Assembly (NCBI GenBank): GCA_963169105.1
Contig: OY720637.1
Location: 59,728,964 to 59,792,963, forward strand
Direction of reading: 5' to 3'
From: Ceriagrion tenellum
Lineage: Eukaryota; Arthropoda; Insecta; Odonata; Coenagrionidae
DNA length: 64,000 nucleotides
Shown here piece by piece: positions 11,061-22,924 of this stretch (position 1 is the first letter of the stretch; each line of letters opens with the position of its first letter). Made by a program: the position numbers and the translations under genes. The notes beneath the pieces are model-generated. The model was not told where the DNA came from. It saw only the letters and a program-made list of their open reading frames with translations, and ran no database searches.

Positions 11061-11129
11061 ATAATGTGTGGAATGACGATTCGCTCAAATTTCTCGTTAA
11101 TCGAACCCTGAGCCTTTGAGTAATGGGGG

Positions 11130-11785
11130 TGGATGCATCGTTTGTGGTTCCGCTGGTCACCGTCGCGGTCGTCCTACCGCGACGCCATTTGTAGCCACTA
11201 CAGTACCTCCCCTGTTGTCTACACTGGCGTAGTGGCGCCTCTTGTCTTCCCCGCCATCAAAACACTTCCCCTGTCGACAGCCGACAAGCTTCCCCAAAGC
11301 CAGGAGTGAGGTCAGAGGTGGGGGTGGGAGAGGAAAGGGACATGGTTTGCACCTTATATGCCCCTTGTCCTTCTTCCCTTGAAGGGAGACGCATCCCTTC
11401 CACCTCGTCCGTGGGAGATAAATGCATGCACATATTCGTCGGTGACGTCGCAGGCAGTGGGGGTATAAAAAAAGATGGGTTTCTTATGGGGAAGTCCATC
11501 GCAGCCGACACCCAGTTGGCACTCCTCCTCCTCTCATACACTTTCCCCCGTCTCGCTTTGTAGTCACAGGGATGGGCTATTTAATGCGGGACCCTTCCTT
11601 CATTTTTTTTCGTCTCTCTCTGGCGACGTAATGCGGTGGGTCTAATCACAGGATTTAAAGGTTCTGGTGTCACCTCAATCGGCTCCGCCTCCCATTTTCA
11701 TATCTTCTTATTTTCCGCCGGGCTTTGAGGCGGGAGCGTATCCTGGGTGGCATCTGGACGTGTGGGGCGTGCAGCCAATCGATTT
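11130..11785. other. GC-rich island
   Basis: GC-rich stretch with CpG-containing words and several 60-95 codon open frames on both strands. A TATAAAAAAAG word sits at 11464 on the plus strand within GC-rich flanks and could be a TATA box. No initiator or coding exon follows convincingly. Confidence 0.35.
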
Positions 11786-12365
11786 GCGACGCATAGATGG
11801 ATATCGATGAGGCTCGCAATCTTCATGATGCCCGATCGTTTTTTTTTGCCCTCGCGAAAAAGGGCGGTCGAGTCCGCCTTGCTTCTGCTATGGGGATGCC
11901 CGTGGAATATTTATGTGGCTCCTCCGTAGAATGATTTGACTGCCGTTTTATTCATGTCCGCGGTACATGTAATCAAACGTGTCCTTCTGTTTGATATGGA
12001 CTGCGGAATGAAACATTTTCACGCTATTTTTTCCCGTTCGTAACTAAAATTGCATTGTGTTTTATGCAAGAGTGGGTGACGCATGGGTAAAATCGTGTTA
12101 ATCTGTCTGATAAAAATGCAATTTTCGCGAAAAACAGTTGGAAATGAGAAACAAATCTCCCGAGATATCGACTGATGATACAAATTAGGACACTTCCATT
12201 TTATTTTCGAATCAATTGTAGATTACTGTAGTCATTTAAGTCAGAATTTGATAGTTAAATATAAATAATTCTTGTCTTCAGTTGTACATTCTTTTACGCG
12301 TAGCTTCAAAATTATCATTTCATGCGTGAATTCAAGACATTATTACGCTGGAAAAAAGTGATATT
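11785..12365. other. No gene recognised
   Basis: AT-rich after 11930. No repeat shared with other parts of the window was noticed. Confidence 0.4.
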
Positions 12366-12369
12366 TGCA

Positions 12370-12700
12370 CCTTTGACATGTCTAAATCTACGCACTACCC
12401 TGCGATCCGCCGTATGGGTGTGTGGTGAATTGGGTGTTCGGACACCAGCCGTGTAAAGCTGTAAGGGATAAGGTGTTGGAAGGTGAAATGATGTCGTGTG
12501 TTATGAGAGTATTGAGTGGAGCTCAGTTTTTATTGTGGTCACTTATTGGGCGCGGAAAGAACGAATTTTTGTACCTATCTGTTCGGCAATGTATCTCTCT
12601 TATTTTATCGCTTCTGTTAAATTCTAGAGATAAAGTGTGTCGTCATGATAATATTCTCCATGTCGCTCTGAAACACACCAATTCTGATTTTTTCTCAAGA
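12370..12700 (-). pseudogene. Jockey/CR1-like LINE tail, copy 1
   Basis: On the minus strand this matches the LINE tails at 16.0 and 35.3 kb. The end of the reverse-transcriptase frame is recognisable as ENIIMTTHFISR, followed after a frame change by IREIHC and the FFPRP-type segment. Then comes a 3' UTR with the ACACGGCTGGTGTCC word and the terminal CGCAGGGTA block. Stops and at least one frameshift make it inactive. The 5' part is absent, as is usual for LINE insertions. Confidence 0.75.
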
Positions 12701-12704
12701 AAAC

Positions 12705-13688
12705 TGGCAAAATGATTGACAAAAACAGAACTTTTGCGCTGTTAATGGCGTATCACATATAAAGGTTGGTGGTTTGATTGGAATATCGAGATGGTAATGC
12801 TCGTAAAATTTCTCATGAGCTGAGAAAAACTGCTAGTATAAAAAACGGAGAATACTAGGAAGGCTCTCTTGATTATTGCGCTAGAACAAAGTGATGCGAA
12901 CAGATGTAAGATAAATTACCTCTTAATCACTAGTTAATCTTGTTTCCTACGTCGTTGAAATGCATCTCGGCTCCTAATTTGATTTGAAGGGCAGACGATG
13001 ATAACAAAACGCTGTCGAATATGGAGATCCAAGGCTTTGTGTATCCATTCCGGCAACTATAGAAAGTGGCGAAATATGGCTTCCTTTTTGGGACTTCTCA
13101 CTCCCTTCTTTTTTTCATGGTTGTTGACCATACATCTCCTCCGCCAGCCTCGGTATTGGCTGACTTGGCATATTGTCGTTTCATGTTTCGAAAACGAGCG
13201 AATCCTTCCAAGAAAATCGGATTGCCGTGTTGATCAGGGCTGACAACTGACCTACCTTCCCAAGGATTCGATTTAGGTTTTTTTGGTTGCAAGGACGGGA
13301 AATTTTTGCGACGTCCTGCATTCTCTATGAACCACTCTCAGTTCTGTCATTTCTCTAGTGTTGACTCTTGGGAGTATGCCCCCGTTGATCCATTGGTAGT
13401 TTAATGGTCGATAATATATTTTAAGAGTTTTTCAATACTGTTTATGCTGATGTCAAACTCTCAGACGGAGTTAAATATCTCCGCGGGGGTATTTGCCAGT
13501 CTTTGGAGTGGACGTTTGGTGGAAAAGCATGACATTAGGTGGTTGTAGTGAGGGATATCAATCGACCTCGCTTACAAGATTTTCCTGTCGAACATATTAT
13601 GAGATCATCTTATCGCACGTTATTGATAAATTATGCTAATTAATAATTGGCACAGTTACGCTTGGTATGGCTATTACGCTAGTGCTTG
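12705..13688. other. No gene recognised
   Basis: Only short open frames. Around 13380-13560 there are several short palindromic words but no larger structure. Confidence 0.4.
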
Positions 13689-13690
13689 GA

Positions 13691-14095
13691 TTAAAGGTAG
13701 TTTGAGCGAAATATCATTTCACCTAGAAATCGATTTAATCGATCGATAGAATTTGGTTTCATTTTAAATAAAAATGTCTCACCTTTCCAAATGTACGAAA
13801 GAATCAGCCCTTTACCCAACTACTTTCCGAGATTTTTGAAGAAATATATCTGGCCTTTTACCTACTGGCCTGGGGAATGGTAACGTGTATGCACTGCAGA
13901 GAGACATTTGAAAAATGAGGAATTTTTAACACCTAGATCTCGTCAAAAATTAAAAGCGTGTGGTTTGTATGTTTTCCCAACCATTTTCGAAGATAAATCA
14001 TATTGTTACCGCAGTAATTTTTCGGAATCACAAAAAAAACCTTCCGTGGTGAACTCCTTCACCCAAAGCATCTGCAGTCAAGGATTATACCAAAT
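13691..14095 (+). mobile_element. MITE family A, 5' part
   Basis: Begins TTAAAGGTAGTTTGAGCGAAATAT, the plus-strand end of family A. It continues with TTTCACCTAGAAATCGAT, CATCAGCCC-like and GAGAGACATTT words, then the CCTAGATCTCGTC block. Similarity to 60426-60993 stops near 14060-14095, so the 3' half is lost. Confidence 0.8.
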
Positions 14096-14145
14096 TTGTT
14101 TCGCCGAGATCTTTTGTGTTCTCAAGGTTTAAGAGTCGTTAATGG

Positions 14146-14521
14146 TTGGTTGAAAACGGCCGCGTGAAGATTACTTTTCTCATATTGCTTAATTAGGCAA
14201 CGCGTGTCACGAAGGAAGTTACAAATCGCATTTACTCTTTAATATTATTGAAAACGTCTCTCTACCGTGACTGTTACTTATGTCAATCCATAAGTATTAT
14301 TATTTAAAGTGATACTCTCTCTAAGACTTGGTGACGACTAAAAACGACCGCGGTGTAGAGTACTTTTAGCGTATTTCTCAGTTACATTACGTCTGTCATG
14401 AAGGAAGTAATAAATCGCGTTTAGTCTTTAATGCTACTCCAAATGTCTCTCTTCCGTGACTGTCTCTTATTTCAATCCATTAATATTATTTTTTAAAGTG
14501 AAGTTCTATCTAAAAACTTGG
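14146..14521. repeat. About 190-bp tandem duplication
   Basis: Two units (about 14146-14331 and 14332-14521) align throughout. They share AAACG(G/A)CCGCG, GAAGGAAGT, AAATCGC, CCGTGACTGT, TCAATCCAT and a terminal CTTGG. The divergence is moderate, so the duplication is not recent. No coding content. Confidence 0.75.
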
Positions 14522-14524
14522 AAA

Positions 14525-15410
14525 AATACAGTTTCCTGGCCGTCGCATGGAGGAGATGGGTGATGAACTCATCTCAAGAGGGTGGAATTTAATGAGCAGA
14601 AACCACCGTAAATGGGATTAAGCAACTTCGCTAAAAAAAGGAACTCGTTCTCTCAGGAAAATACGTATCTCTCGAACCATTGATGCATATCTAATGCATT
14701 TGGAAAATGTCTCTTTTTTTTTTGGATCGCTTCCCTTTCGGGAAGCTTTTTACTGCCAATTGCGTGCGTGGGTATTGACGTAAATAACGTTTTCGCTTTT
14801 CCTCTTGAATGAAACAGTTGTATCAGCTCATCATCCTCGTGGCTATTACATTGCCCTTTAAAGCGCGGTTAATGAATCATGTTTTTTGTTAATTGAAGTA
14901 GGTTGACTCATGGTCATCGACTGTTTTGTTTTTGTCGCAAAGCTAGTTGATTTCGCGGTATTTATTAGGCAGGCCTTCCTCACGTGTAACGTTTAATGTT
15001 CCATTTTTGTTTATTCCATTGAGGTAGATGGAGGGAGCATTACGCCATCAAACTGAAGCCTGGCGACTATATTGCTAATGCCTGCTCTCTCATTACTTTA
15101 CTATAGATAGCACGACGGAATGGACGAATTAGCGGATGTAAAGCAAGAATATCAACTATATGTTTGAAATTTAATGCAAGTCGCTCCTGAGACGTAAATT
15201 GGCTGCTTAGTGCGAAGGATTCTACTCGATTGTACAATAAATTTTTTTGGGAATGTGGATGATTATTAATTAAAATTTAAAAAACAAAGTATGTAAGGAA
15301 AATGCATGAAATGTAAGTGCATTTTGTTTTTAATTAATTATCGATGTAGAATATAGTAAAATTGCAAAATTAGTACGCTATCCTGCAAGCGATACAGGAA
15401 AATGAGGGTC
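14525..15410. other. No gene recognised
   Basis: Contains a poly-T run at about 14713 and otherwise ordinary AT-rich sequence. Confidence 0.4.
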
Positions 15411-15417
15411 AACGAAG

Positions 15418-15705
15418 ATGGCGGACTGGCCTCAGCTTCTAGCGTTGGACAGCGTAGCAAGCACCTTCATCCACCTAAATGATTTATGCTCACGTTACCA
15501 ACGTAGGCGACACGTTAATCAAAAGTTTTTATATGCATATTATAGTAGAGTAATCAGTGAAGTGAAATGTGATCGAAATTGGCATAAATTGCGTCATGCA
15601 CTACGTTTACCAATCGAACTCAGATCGATACGAACTCGGGCCGATCGGAACATTCTAGGCCAACCGACTCGGATCGCCTGTTTTACCAATGCGAAATCGA
15701 TTTGA
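15418..15705 (+). CDS. Hypothetical 95-codon frame, possible transposase remnant
   Basis: An ATG in a fair context (GAAGATGG) opens a 95-codon frame whose first 60 residues look protein-like: MADWPQLLALDSVAS, then a basic QRRRHVNQKFL stretch. The frame then runs into the left end of the 254-bp inverted-repeat element at 15599. Small basic N-terminal segments of this kind occur in Harbinger-type transposon proteins, but I see no catalytic motif. It may equally be chance. Confidence 0.2.
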   Translation: MADWPQLLALDSVASTFIHLNDLCSRYQRRRHVNQKFLYAYYSRVISEVKCDRNWHKLRHALRLPIELRSIRTRADRNILGQPTRIACFTNAKSI

Positions 15706-15852
15706 ATTGGTTCATATCGATTTGAAACCACAGACTGGCAGAAAAAGCGGGTCGAGTTAGCCCGCTTTTTATATCGATCCCACTAGCCGTTGCGTTTACC
15801 ATACCGAGTTGAACTGACCAAGTCGATTTGAGTTCGATTGATAAACGTAGTG
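15599..15852. mobile_element. 254-bp inverted-repeat element with CACTA ends
   Basis: The left end CACTACGTTTACCAATCG is matched by the complement of the right end, CACTACGTTTATCAATCG. The TIR is about 31 bp with 4 mismatches. Ends starting CACTA are typical of the CACTA/EnSpm group; that group makes a 3-bp target duplication, here ATG versus ATA, so not exact. A central perfect hairpin, AAAAAGCGGG/CCCGCTTTTT, lies at about 15740-15768. No transposase; a MITE or fold-back element. Confidence 0.75.
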
Positions 15853-16001
15853 ATAGAGTTGCGTCGGATCTTTGCTAGAAAATACTCAGAGAAAAAAAAT
15901 TATGCTGTAACTAAGGTGGATCAATTCTCCAAATGTACTGTAACTGGGCTGTAAGTGTGCTCAAGACTGTAGTTAAATTGAAACAAACAGTACAGTTTGC
16001 C

Positions 16002-16244
16002 GCATAACTTTTAGAGGGATTAAGGTGGGAGCCCCTAGAGACTCGGAGGCTACACGCAAGGCCTAGGTTGCTGGAGAAATTCAGAATTGATATTTTTCAG
16101 AGCGACTCAGAGAATATTATCATGACTCCTCACTACATCTCTAGGTCTGACAGATGCGACAAAATAAGAGAGATACACTGTCAAACAGATCGGTACAAAA
16201 ACTCGTTCTTTCCGCGGACAGTAAGTGACCAAAATAAAAAATGA
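16002..16244 (+). pseudogene. Jockey/CR1-like LINE, C-terminus of reverse-transcriptase frame
   Basis: An uninterrupted frame ends at TGA 16242-16244 and lacks its 5' part. In order it shows LLEGLRWEPLETRR, ARPRLLEKFRIDIFQ, ISRSDRCDKIREIHCQTDRY and KNSFFPRTVSD. This is the conserved end of LINE ORF2 proteins of the Jockey/CR1/I assemblage (an 'LGW..LE.RR' motif, then 'RTDRYK.SFFPRT'). It is the best preserved of the window's copies, with no stop in about 80 codons, so the family was active fairly recently. It is truncated at the 5' side near 16000. Confidence 0.88.
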
Positions 16245-16395
16245 GCTCCACTAAATACACTCCCATAATACATGTCTGAATTTCACCTTCCAAAACCTCA
16301 TCCCTTACATCTTTACACGACCGGTGTCCCAATACCCCCTGCCACACGCCCATGCGGCAGCTCGCGGGGTAATATATGTAGATGTAGATTACGCA
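16245..16395 (+). repeat. LINE 3' untranslated tail
   Basis: Follows the reverse-transcriptase stop codon. It ends with GCAGCTCGCGGGGTAATAT and a short ATGTAG repeat (TATGTAGATGTAGAT). Comparable ends occur at 35.64, 37.42 and 40.43 kb. The short tandem tail in place of poly-A is a feature of several non-LTR clades. Confidence 0.75.
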
Positions 16396-16399
16396 TCAA

Positions 16400-18600
16400 T
16401 TTTGCTGTACATTATTTGCAGCATTACACTTCCTGCTCTTTGATTCAGCACGGTTTAAACCAAATGACAGTTCCTGCACTGTGATGCATCACATTTTCAG
16501 TACAGCCGTCTACCTAGCTCTTTCTCTACAGCATACCTCCAGTGCAAATCATCCTTAAAAATTCAACTATAGTACTGTCCAGTATTACAGTTAGGAGGAT
16601 TGGATATGCACTCAAAGCTGAGTTTATTAAGGTTTAAGCTTATGTACAGTACACACACAGTGGAGATTTTTTTCTTTGGGTAATCAATTCAATTTTTTTG
16701 GATCAGAATCGTGTGCATTCCTGTGCATTCCTCATCGGGATTTGAATTCAAAAAGTCTGCTCATTTGTAAGTTTCCCAAAGATGCGTTTTTTTACACTCT
16801 TCGATGTTATCGGTGACCCAGATGGTAATCTTTTCATTATTTTTTGTTCCACCCTAAGACTACGTGGGTGATTACTTACGTCCTCGGCCGGCGTAATAGG
16901 CGGGTTAGACGAATGAGAATTATAGGGGATCCTTTCTGGATGGGTATCGTATGTACATATTTTGTATCTCGGAACGAGACTAGCTCTTCTGCGTGGGAAC
17001 AGCATTTTCACCACTATGATCCCTTGTTTATTTTGGAGCAGCAATTTCGGACCTCTTTTTTTCTTATCTACGAAAGTAGTCGGAATTCTCTTGTCTCATC
17101 GGGTTCTCAATGCTGATTGAGCCATCAACCCCCCTTTGAGAGTTCTTGCGGGTCCTAGTGCGGACGTTATCGGAAACGGGGACTTCCGGAAAGTAAGCGA
17201 ATCTATTCCTGCATCTAATTTTCTGCCGTCTCCGTTGCAAGTGGCTCCATTCGACGCATTCGAATGGGCCGCCGCCTGCGGGACGCTAAATACCGCTATT
17301 TCCGTTTGTTGGCTCCGCGCTTGAAGTCTTCGGGTCGCTATTTATTTCCGCAACACCTATGCCGTTTCTGGCGAAGATAACGCTTCCATTGGGAATGAAG
17401 CGTGGATTCTTACGAGGAGATGTCATTTGTCGTTAATCCGTGTTCGAAACTAGAACTTCCCGCTAGTGCGTATCTCAGCACCGCTATTGACTGCCCGGTG
17501 TTTGGATTAAAACACTTCCGTCTATTCCGCTATTATGAAAGCGGTAAAAAAAGGCGTACTCACTTTCACTTTTTCTGTTCACTTTTCCCAGTCACAAAAT
17601 GAGCCTTTTTACTTTTAAGTCACTCCGTCACAGTGGATATGTTACAATTTGTGCCAACAGTTCCAAGTTTTGCCCTAGGAATATTCATTTTTGGTCCTTT
17701 TACTCGGCTAAAATTTATTTATCGTTTGGGGAAATTTCGTGCCAACAAATACACGATTTTACTTTATTAATTGGAGTACCTTGAAGTCATGAAAATTGTA
17801 TGCGGTTAAAATTACCGTTGCGTAGGAAATGAGGATCATTGCCAATTTTAGGAGGAAAAAACACTAGTTTTCATTTTCGCTATCAAACAGTGATGATTAT
17901 CCATTTATCCGTCTTTTAGCTGTTTATTTTCCTTTGCACGAGTATTTTCTGATGCTATTCAACGTTCATAACGCAACAAATTATCGTAATTAATCTTTAT
18001 TAATGTCGAATGTGTTCATCGTCTTGTGACTTCAGCTATTTACCTCCAACTATTACTCAATAATATTTAGCTCCAAAAATTTATCTCATTTCAATGCACA
18101 ATTTAAATTCTGAGATGTAGATATGATTCAGTTGAATTAATTATCGAACGAATTTTGATTAAAAAGTTGTGTGTCGTTAAAATTATGCGTACTTTACAAT
18201 TGAATCAACATATTTCGATGAAATCTGAACTTTTTCGCAAAGCAAGGTCACTCATGGTATTTGATAGATCTCAAAATTTTAAAGTACGCATCTTCTGTAG
18301 AGAATTACACTCGTTGGCTTTTCTGCTGGAGCATTTGTAAAGCATTCAATCTCTCTTCAGCATTAAGTCTCTCCAGCGATCTATTCAGTATTTTAATTTT
18401 GAATGTAGTTTAACAGATACGAACGCTTTAGGGATGTTCAAATTATATGATCTATTTGTTGTCGTTTCCGCTGCATTTATCGCTACACGGCACCTAAAAT
18501 GCCTTTTATGTAATGGTTGATATGATTTTGACTGTTGGTGTTGTATATTTAAATTAATTATTATTATTACGTAGATCGTTTGCCGTGGCGAAAAAGGATT
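16400..18600. other. 2.2 kb without a recognised gene
   Basis: A less AT-rich part spans about 16750-17340 and the rest is AT-rich. Open frames reach 98 codons (16748-17044, minus) and none carries a domain I know. No match to other repeats in the window was seen. Confidence 0.4.
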
Positions 18601-18609
18601 TACTAGAGG

Positions 18610-18695
18610 GAGATAGGCCACTGAAAGTGGAGAAAACTGGGGGTAGATTCTCTGACATTCAGCAAAACCTACCTTAACCGGTAGAATATTTTAAC
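18610..18695 (+). repeat. RTE-like LINE, 3' terminal fragment
   Basis: Plus-strand copy of the last 80 bases of the RTE-like element. CTCTGACATTCAGCAAAACC and CTTAACCGGTAGAATATTTT mirror the minus-strand ends at 3855 and 10827. A shorter trace of the same end occurs at 19193-19219. Confidence 0.65.
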
Positions 18696-18714
18696 AATAA
18701 TAACCTGATCTTTT

Positions 18715-19125
18715 ACGCGAGAAATGATGCGTGCGTGCACTCCGGAGAGACCTTATTTTAAATGATGAGGAATTTCTTAGACGTAGATCTTTTAAAAAAA
18801 TTAGCAGTGAGTAGTTTGTGTGTTTTCTCGACTATTTTTGAAAATAAGTCATAAGGTCACCGCAGTCATTTTTTCAGGATCACAAAAACAACCTTCCGTG
18901 GTGAAGCAGTTTAAAACGTATCGCGTGAAAAAAATGATTCAAGTTAAAGATTCATATACTTAGATATTTTTATTTAATTGTTTAGAATTTCAATTATAAA
19001 AAAGTGCACCATTGTTAATGCAATATTTAATTCACGCTTCCTATACCTGCTTATTTTACAAATGTGAACTACGCTTATGGTCCCCATTATGACTTGGGAA
19101 GTATCTCGTTTAAGGTACCTCAAGT
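18715..19125 (+). mobile_element. MITE family A, 3' part
   Basis: Shares with 60.6-61.0 kb the words CCGGAGAGACC, ATGAGGAATTT, GTAGATCTT, GTGTTTTCTC, CCGCAGT, GCGTGAAAAAAATGA and AATATTTAATTCACGCTTCCT. The 3' end is decayed (the complement reads GGTACCTTAAACGAGATA). The 5' third is missing. Confidence 0.75.
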
Positions 19126-19329
19126 TGGCTGGAGCAATCTTCTGTCTATTAACAGATTTGAAAGGAACTATGCATACTTTTTCTGCCAACAAACCTACCT
19201 TTAGCGGTAGAATACTTAGATAATAATTATTAATGCTGTAGAAACAACTTATTTTTTTTAGGACATGGCTTTTCAATTTGATTTATGTAACGAAGTGGTT
19301 TTTAAAAAATCAAAACGAGTTGCTCTTCG

Positions 19330-20135
19330 GCGACCGTCACCCTAGCCTCTTGATCCCGAATCCCAGCCGCTTCTTACTTTCAGCGCGCATCACTGATTCG
19401 TTTACGGTTTATACTCGTGAAGCCGGCTGGCCCTCCCCGCGTCACCCAAACAGGCCCACCATCCTCCCCAGCAGCCTCCTCTTCTCCTTCCCAGATGGTC
19501 CGATACACAGCTCCCCGAAGCCAATCTTTCTTGCTTCTCACCTGAGGGTAAACCTCAGTTCCTCCCCCCCCCCAACAATATCTCCGCCTCCTCTTCCTTT
19601 CGTCTTGTACGGCCCCCTTCCTACCTCCCTCGCCCACCTCCTCGGCCACCCATTCCTCCTCCTCCTCTGCCAACTACAAGCGTCGTCTACCTCTCTTCGG
19701 CCATGGCCCTCACTTCCCCCGCGGTTGCCGCTGCCCTGCCATGCTTGCCACGTTGCCAAGTCTCCCCTCGGCGACGGCGTTATACCCTGCGCATGGGAGC
19801 GTGACCTCTCTCTCCTCTCGCGTCGTTGCCAAACCTGCCGGGTTTGAGTTCAACCACGGCGCCCTTTTTCGCTCCCGCCTCCTTGGCGTCCCTCCTCCTC
19901 TCGCTTCGGAGGAAGCCTTTCGGTTGTTGGCAAGATGTTGATGGCGGGAGAGCTGGTTGTTGTTGGGTAGGTGATGCTGGCTCCAGCCGCCAGAGGGCCG
20001 GGGCTCCTTGCCGTGCGGGCGAAGCAGAGACGAGGAGAGAATGGGAATTTTTAAACTTCTTGTGCCCGTGCGCCTCGCGTATACGCGAAGCAACGGTTGT
20101 TCCCACTTCTTCCCCTTTAGGCGGGGCAACTAACC
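19330..20135. other. GC-rich, pyrimidine-rich island
   Basis: The largest GC-rich block in the window. From 19430 to 19740 the plus strand is strongly C/T-rich, including a C-run at about 19565-19573. After 19750 it becomes a mixed CpG-bearing sequence. Overlapping frames of 66-189 codons on both strands are Pro/Ser/Leu- or Arg/Gly-rich and inconsistent with each other. It could be a promoter-associated island, but no exon is supported. Confidence 0.4.
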
Positions 20136-20139
20136 TTAA

Positions 20140-20990
20140 TTTTGGTAGAACGCCTGGATGTCTAGAATTCTTGCGTAATGCCCATGTGCCACTTTAAAGG
20201 AGTCGTCTCTTTGAGAGACAATATTTTTGTGCTATCTCGCTCCATTCATGGGTGGGCCTTGGTTTTCGCCGATGTTTTTGTCGCACTATCGAGCGGAGGT
20301 GTGGAAGTGGTAGCGACAAGACTGAAAGACTTCCGGAATTTTATGGCCAATGAACTTGAGGGAGCTCCGCGACTGAAGTCCGCGGACTCCTGGAAACACC
20401 AAGAAATGTGTACCTCTCATTCTTTCGAACTACACACGAGTGATGACATAACATGCCTCTGCTTTTTGTTATAGTTTTGTAAGGTTTACCAGCCTTCAGT
20501 CGATAATGGAGCCATGACTGATTATTTGAGATTAATTTCAACTAGTTGGAAAGCGCTAGTGGGAACATCTCTGTTGTTCAAAAATAAACCTGCTTCTGCA
20601 AGAAGATTGAATGGAAAAACCTAATGAAAACCACGATGTTAAGATGATATATGCTCTCATCAGAGGAACTGGTTGAAAGATTGATGGAATAATAGTGCTT
20701 TAAGTTCAGGTGGGGCCAATAAATGTTGAAATGGAGAAGGATGGCTTAATAAAACCAGTCTTTATATTGCTGTCCCACAACAAATTACATCGTGTTGGCT
20801 GAAACGATAATCCAAAATTCCTCAATCCGATTTTCGTGTGAGCGAATTAAATCCAATTTTGGGGAGATTTTGTTCGGAAAGCATCCACCATTGCCCACAA
20901 TTTCCTCCCTCTATCGGTGCTAACTGCTAACTGCTGAACAAACACGCAATAACATCTCAGCCAACTCTTTCGCAAATGTCGTTATTTGAT
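20140..20990. other. No gene recognised
   Basis: Ordinary composition; frames up to 98 codons (20178-20474, plus) with no domain. Confidence 0.4.
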
Positions 20991-20991
20991 C

Positions 20992-21496
20992 TAAAGTTTG
21001 ATTCTCTAATCATAATGGAGACTGTATATTTTATTTATTAAATCCGCGGCAATTGCGCAAAATATAGTGCTTTGTGACTGAAATTCTCAATTATTAAATA
21101 AATGTATTCAAGTCTTTTTACTTGATTCGTAAATTTAAGGCCGATTGGCGAACCCGCATGCGAAACTGAAGGAATTTTTTTTATTCTGTTGAAATCATTG
21201 CGATATGTGATTGATTTATTTTTTTAAAATGCGAGATAACGTAACAACATCACGCTTATTACTATCGGACAACATCTTGACGTTATAATTTATTTTTTAT
21301 TTTTTAAATTACCTCGTTCTGGAATGCGTATTCGTGCCATTTCCTGCTGAAAACGGGTCCTATATTTTGTCAAAATATTTTGACTAATAGCACGGCAAAG
21401 TGATATTTTGATATCTTCGGATAGGTTAGATATTTTTCTTTCAAGTGAGATTCATTGATTTCTATGTATAATGATTCATCGCACTGACTAACTTAA
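20992..21496 (-). mobile_element. MITE family A, diverged copy
   Basis: Minus-strand relative of 27254-27927. It shares TCATAATGGAGA, GTGACTGAAATTCT, ATTAAATAAA, TCAAGTCTTT and GATATTTTTCTTT. It ends at TTAA 21493-21496, exactly where family B copy 2 starts. Confidence 0.7.
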
Positions 21497-21985
21497 GGCG
21501 GTTGGTGTTGGAGTTGTGAGTCTTTGAGTGCACATTTTAATAATTTGTTTAAGGAAGTCGAAAAAAATTCTTGGGCCACACTTTACGTGAACACATGTGT
21601 CTAGAATTTAGGAACAATCATATGCATGTCGTTATGTAAATGATGCAATAATTATATTTTAACAATTTCGAATCAATTAAAGCATTGTTTTTACTTGGAT
21701 TTTATGGCGCGAAAGTCGAAATTGAAGCAAAAATCGTATGGACGTACGTAATTTTTATTCGGCGCGATACCTTAGTATTCATCAGGAACCGTCATAATAA
21801 TATAAAACGTATGTTTTCGCGTTTACATGGTAATCTGTTTATATTTCATCGAATATATCGAAATATATGTCAAGTAACGTGAAGTCACGTGTTAAAATAG
21901 TGTTAAATCGACCAGAAACCAAATCGGTAGCGTGCATTTTTTTCCTTTAATATATATATATTACTAAGTACACGTATGTAATGTA
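21493..21985. mobile_element. Repeat family B, copy 2
   Basis: Direct-orientation partner of 9026-9505, starting at the TTAAGG that also ends the adjacent MITE A. The shared run AATGATGCAATAATTATATTT is intact. Sequence between matches is rearranged by small indels. Confidence 0.65.
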
Positions 21986-22061
21986 AGTTTCACGCAAAGC
22001 TGTTCATAAACGAATCTTTCTGCAACCACTTGAAGGGCGAAAACTAAATAGCACGATTAAT

Positions 22062-22494
22062 GGCCAGATGCAGGAACGACACACATGTATTCTATAAAGT
22101 TATGGGGCCCATAAACCATAGCAACCATTCAATAACTGCTGCAGAAACATTTGATACATTCATTGTTTTCATAACTTATGGCGTGGAGTAATGAGTTCCA
22201 TAGGTAGCCAAGATGGCGGATGCGCAATGAACCGCTTGGAGACTTAATTACTAGCTATAAGAGTTGATTTGAGGCAAGTGACCAGTTTGTTTACTCTTCC
22301 TAATTATTTTGTGTGTTATCTACTATTCATCCGCTGAACTTTCGTGAATTTTATCCAGTGGTTGAAGCTAATTACTGTTGATAACGTATGTAACAATTGG
22401 ATGTGTTCCTGCAACCCGAATATTTTTATGAGACCTATAACTTTATGGATCTCATAAGTATTGATTCCATAACTTAATGTTTTTGCCACCGGCC
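22062..22494. mobile_element. MITE family C, copy 2
   Basis: More compact copy of 6779-7294. The left end is GGCCAGATGCAGGAAC; the complement of the right end is GGCCGGTGGCAAAAAC. Shared internal words include CAAGATGGCGGATGCG, GAACCGCTTGGAGACTTAATTACT and GATCTCATAA. It is non-coding. Confidence 0.75.
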
Positions 22495-22499
22495 ATAAA

Positions 22500-22920
22500 A
22501 CGTGTTTGATATTTTATGCTCGCAACTAACTGGGCGCAACTTAGGCGAGCAGTGGTATTAGCGACGACGAAACGTATTCTCTGGGTGATAATCTACGCGT
22601 GCATATTATCATCCAAGCCGACTCGACGGCGAGTGGCAGGCGATAATCTCTGCGGATGGAGAAACCGTCGATTTCTTTTCTCTCCAGCCTTTCTCCCTCC
22701 CTCCCTCTCTCTCACCCTCATTTAAAACCCTTTACAGATGCGAAGTGAATCAGATCGTTACTAGAACTTGAAAGGTTGAGTGGGTGGGCTCCACTGTAAT
22801 CCCGGGTAAAGGTGAATTAATGTGGCGCCGAGGTGACTTGGACATATTTTAAACTATCTCCCGACAGTCGTTTCTGCGAAGCATGATGCTTGTGACCTTA
22901 AGACCGACTTCACCTTGGGA
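22500..22920. other. No gene recognised
   Basis: Contains a CT-rich run at about 22677-22715. No exon or repeat was recognised before the tandem array. Confidence 0.4.
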
Positions 22921-22924
22921 CTCA

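Noticed and set aside
19278..19847. 189-codon Pro/Ser/Leu-rich frame
   Set aside because: A stop-poor consequence of C/T-rich sequence; the minus strand is equally open.
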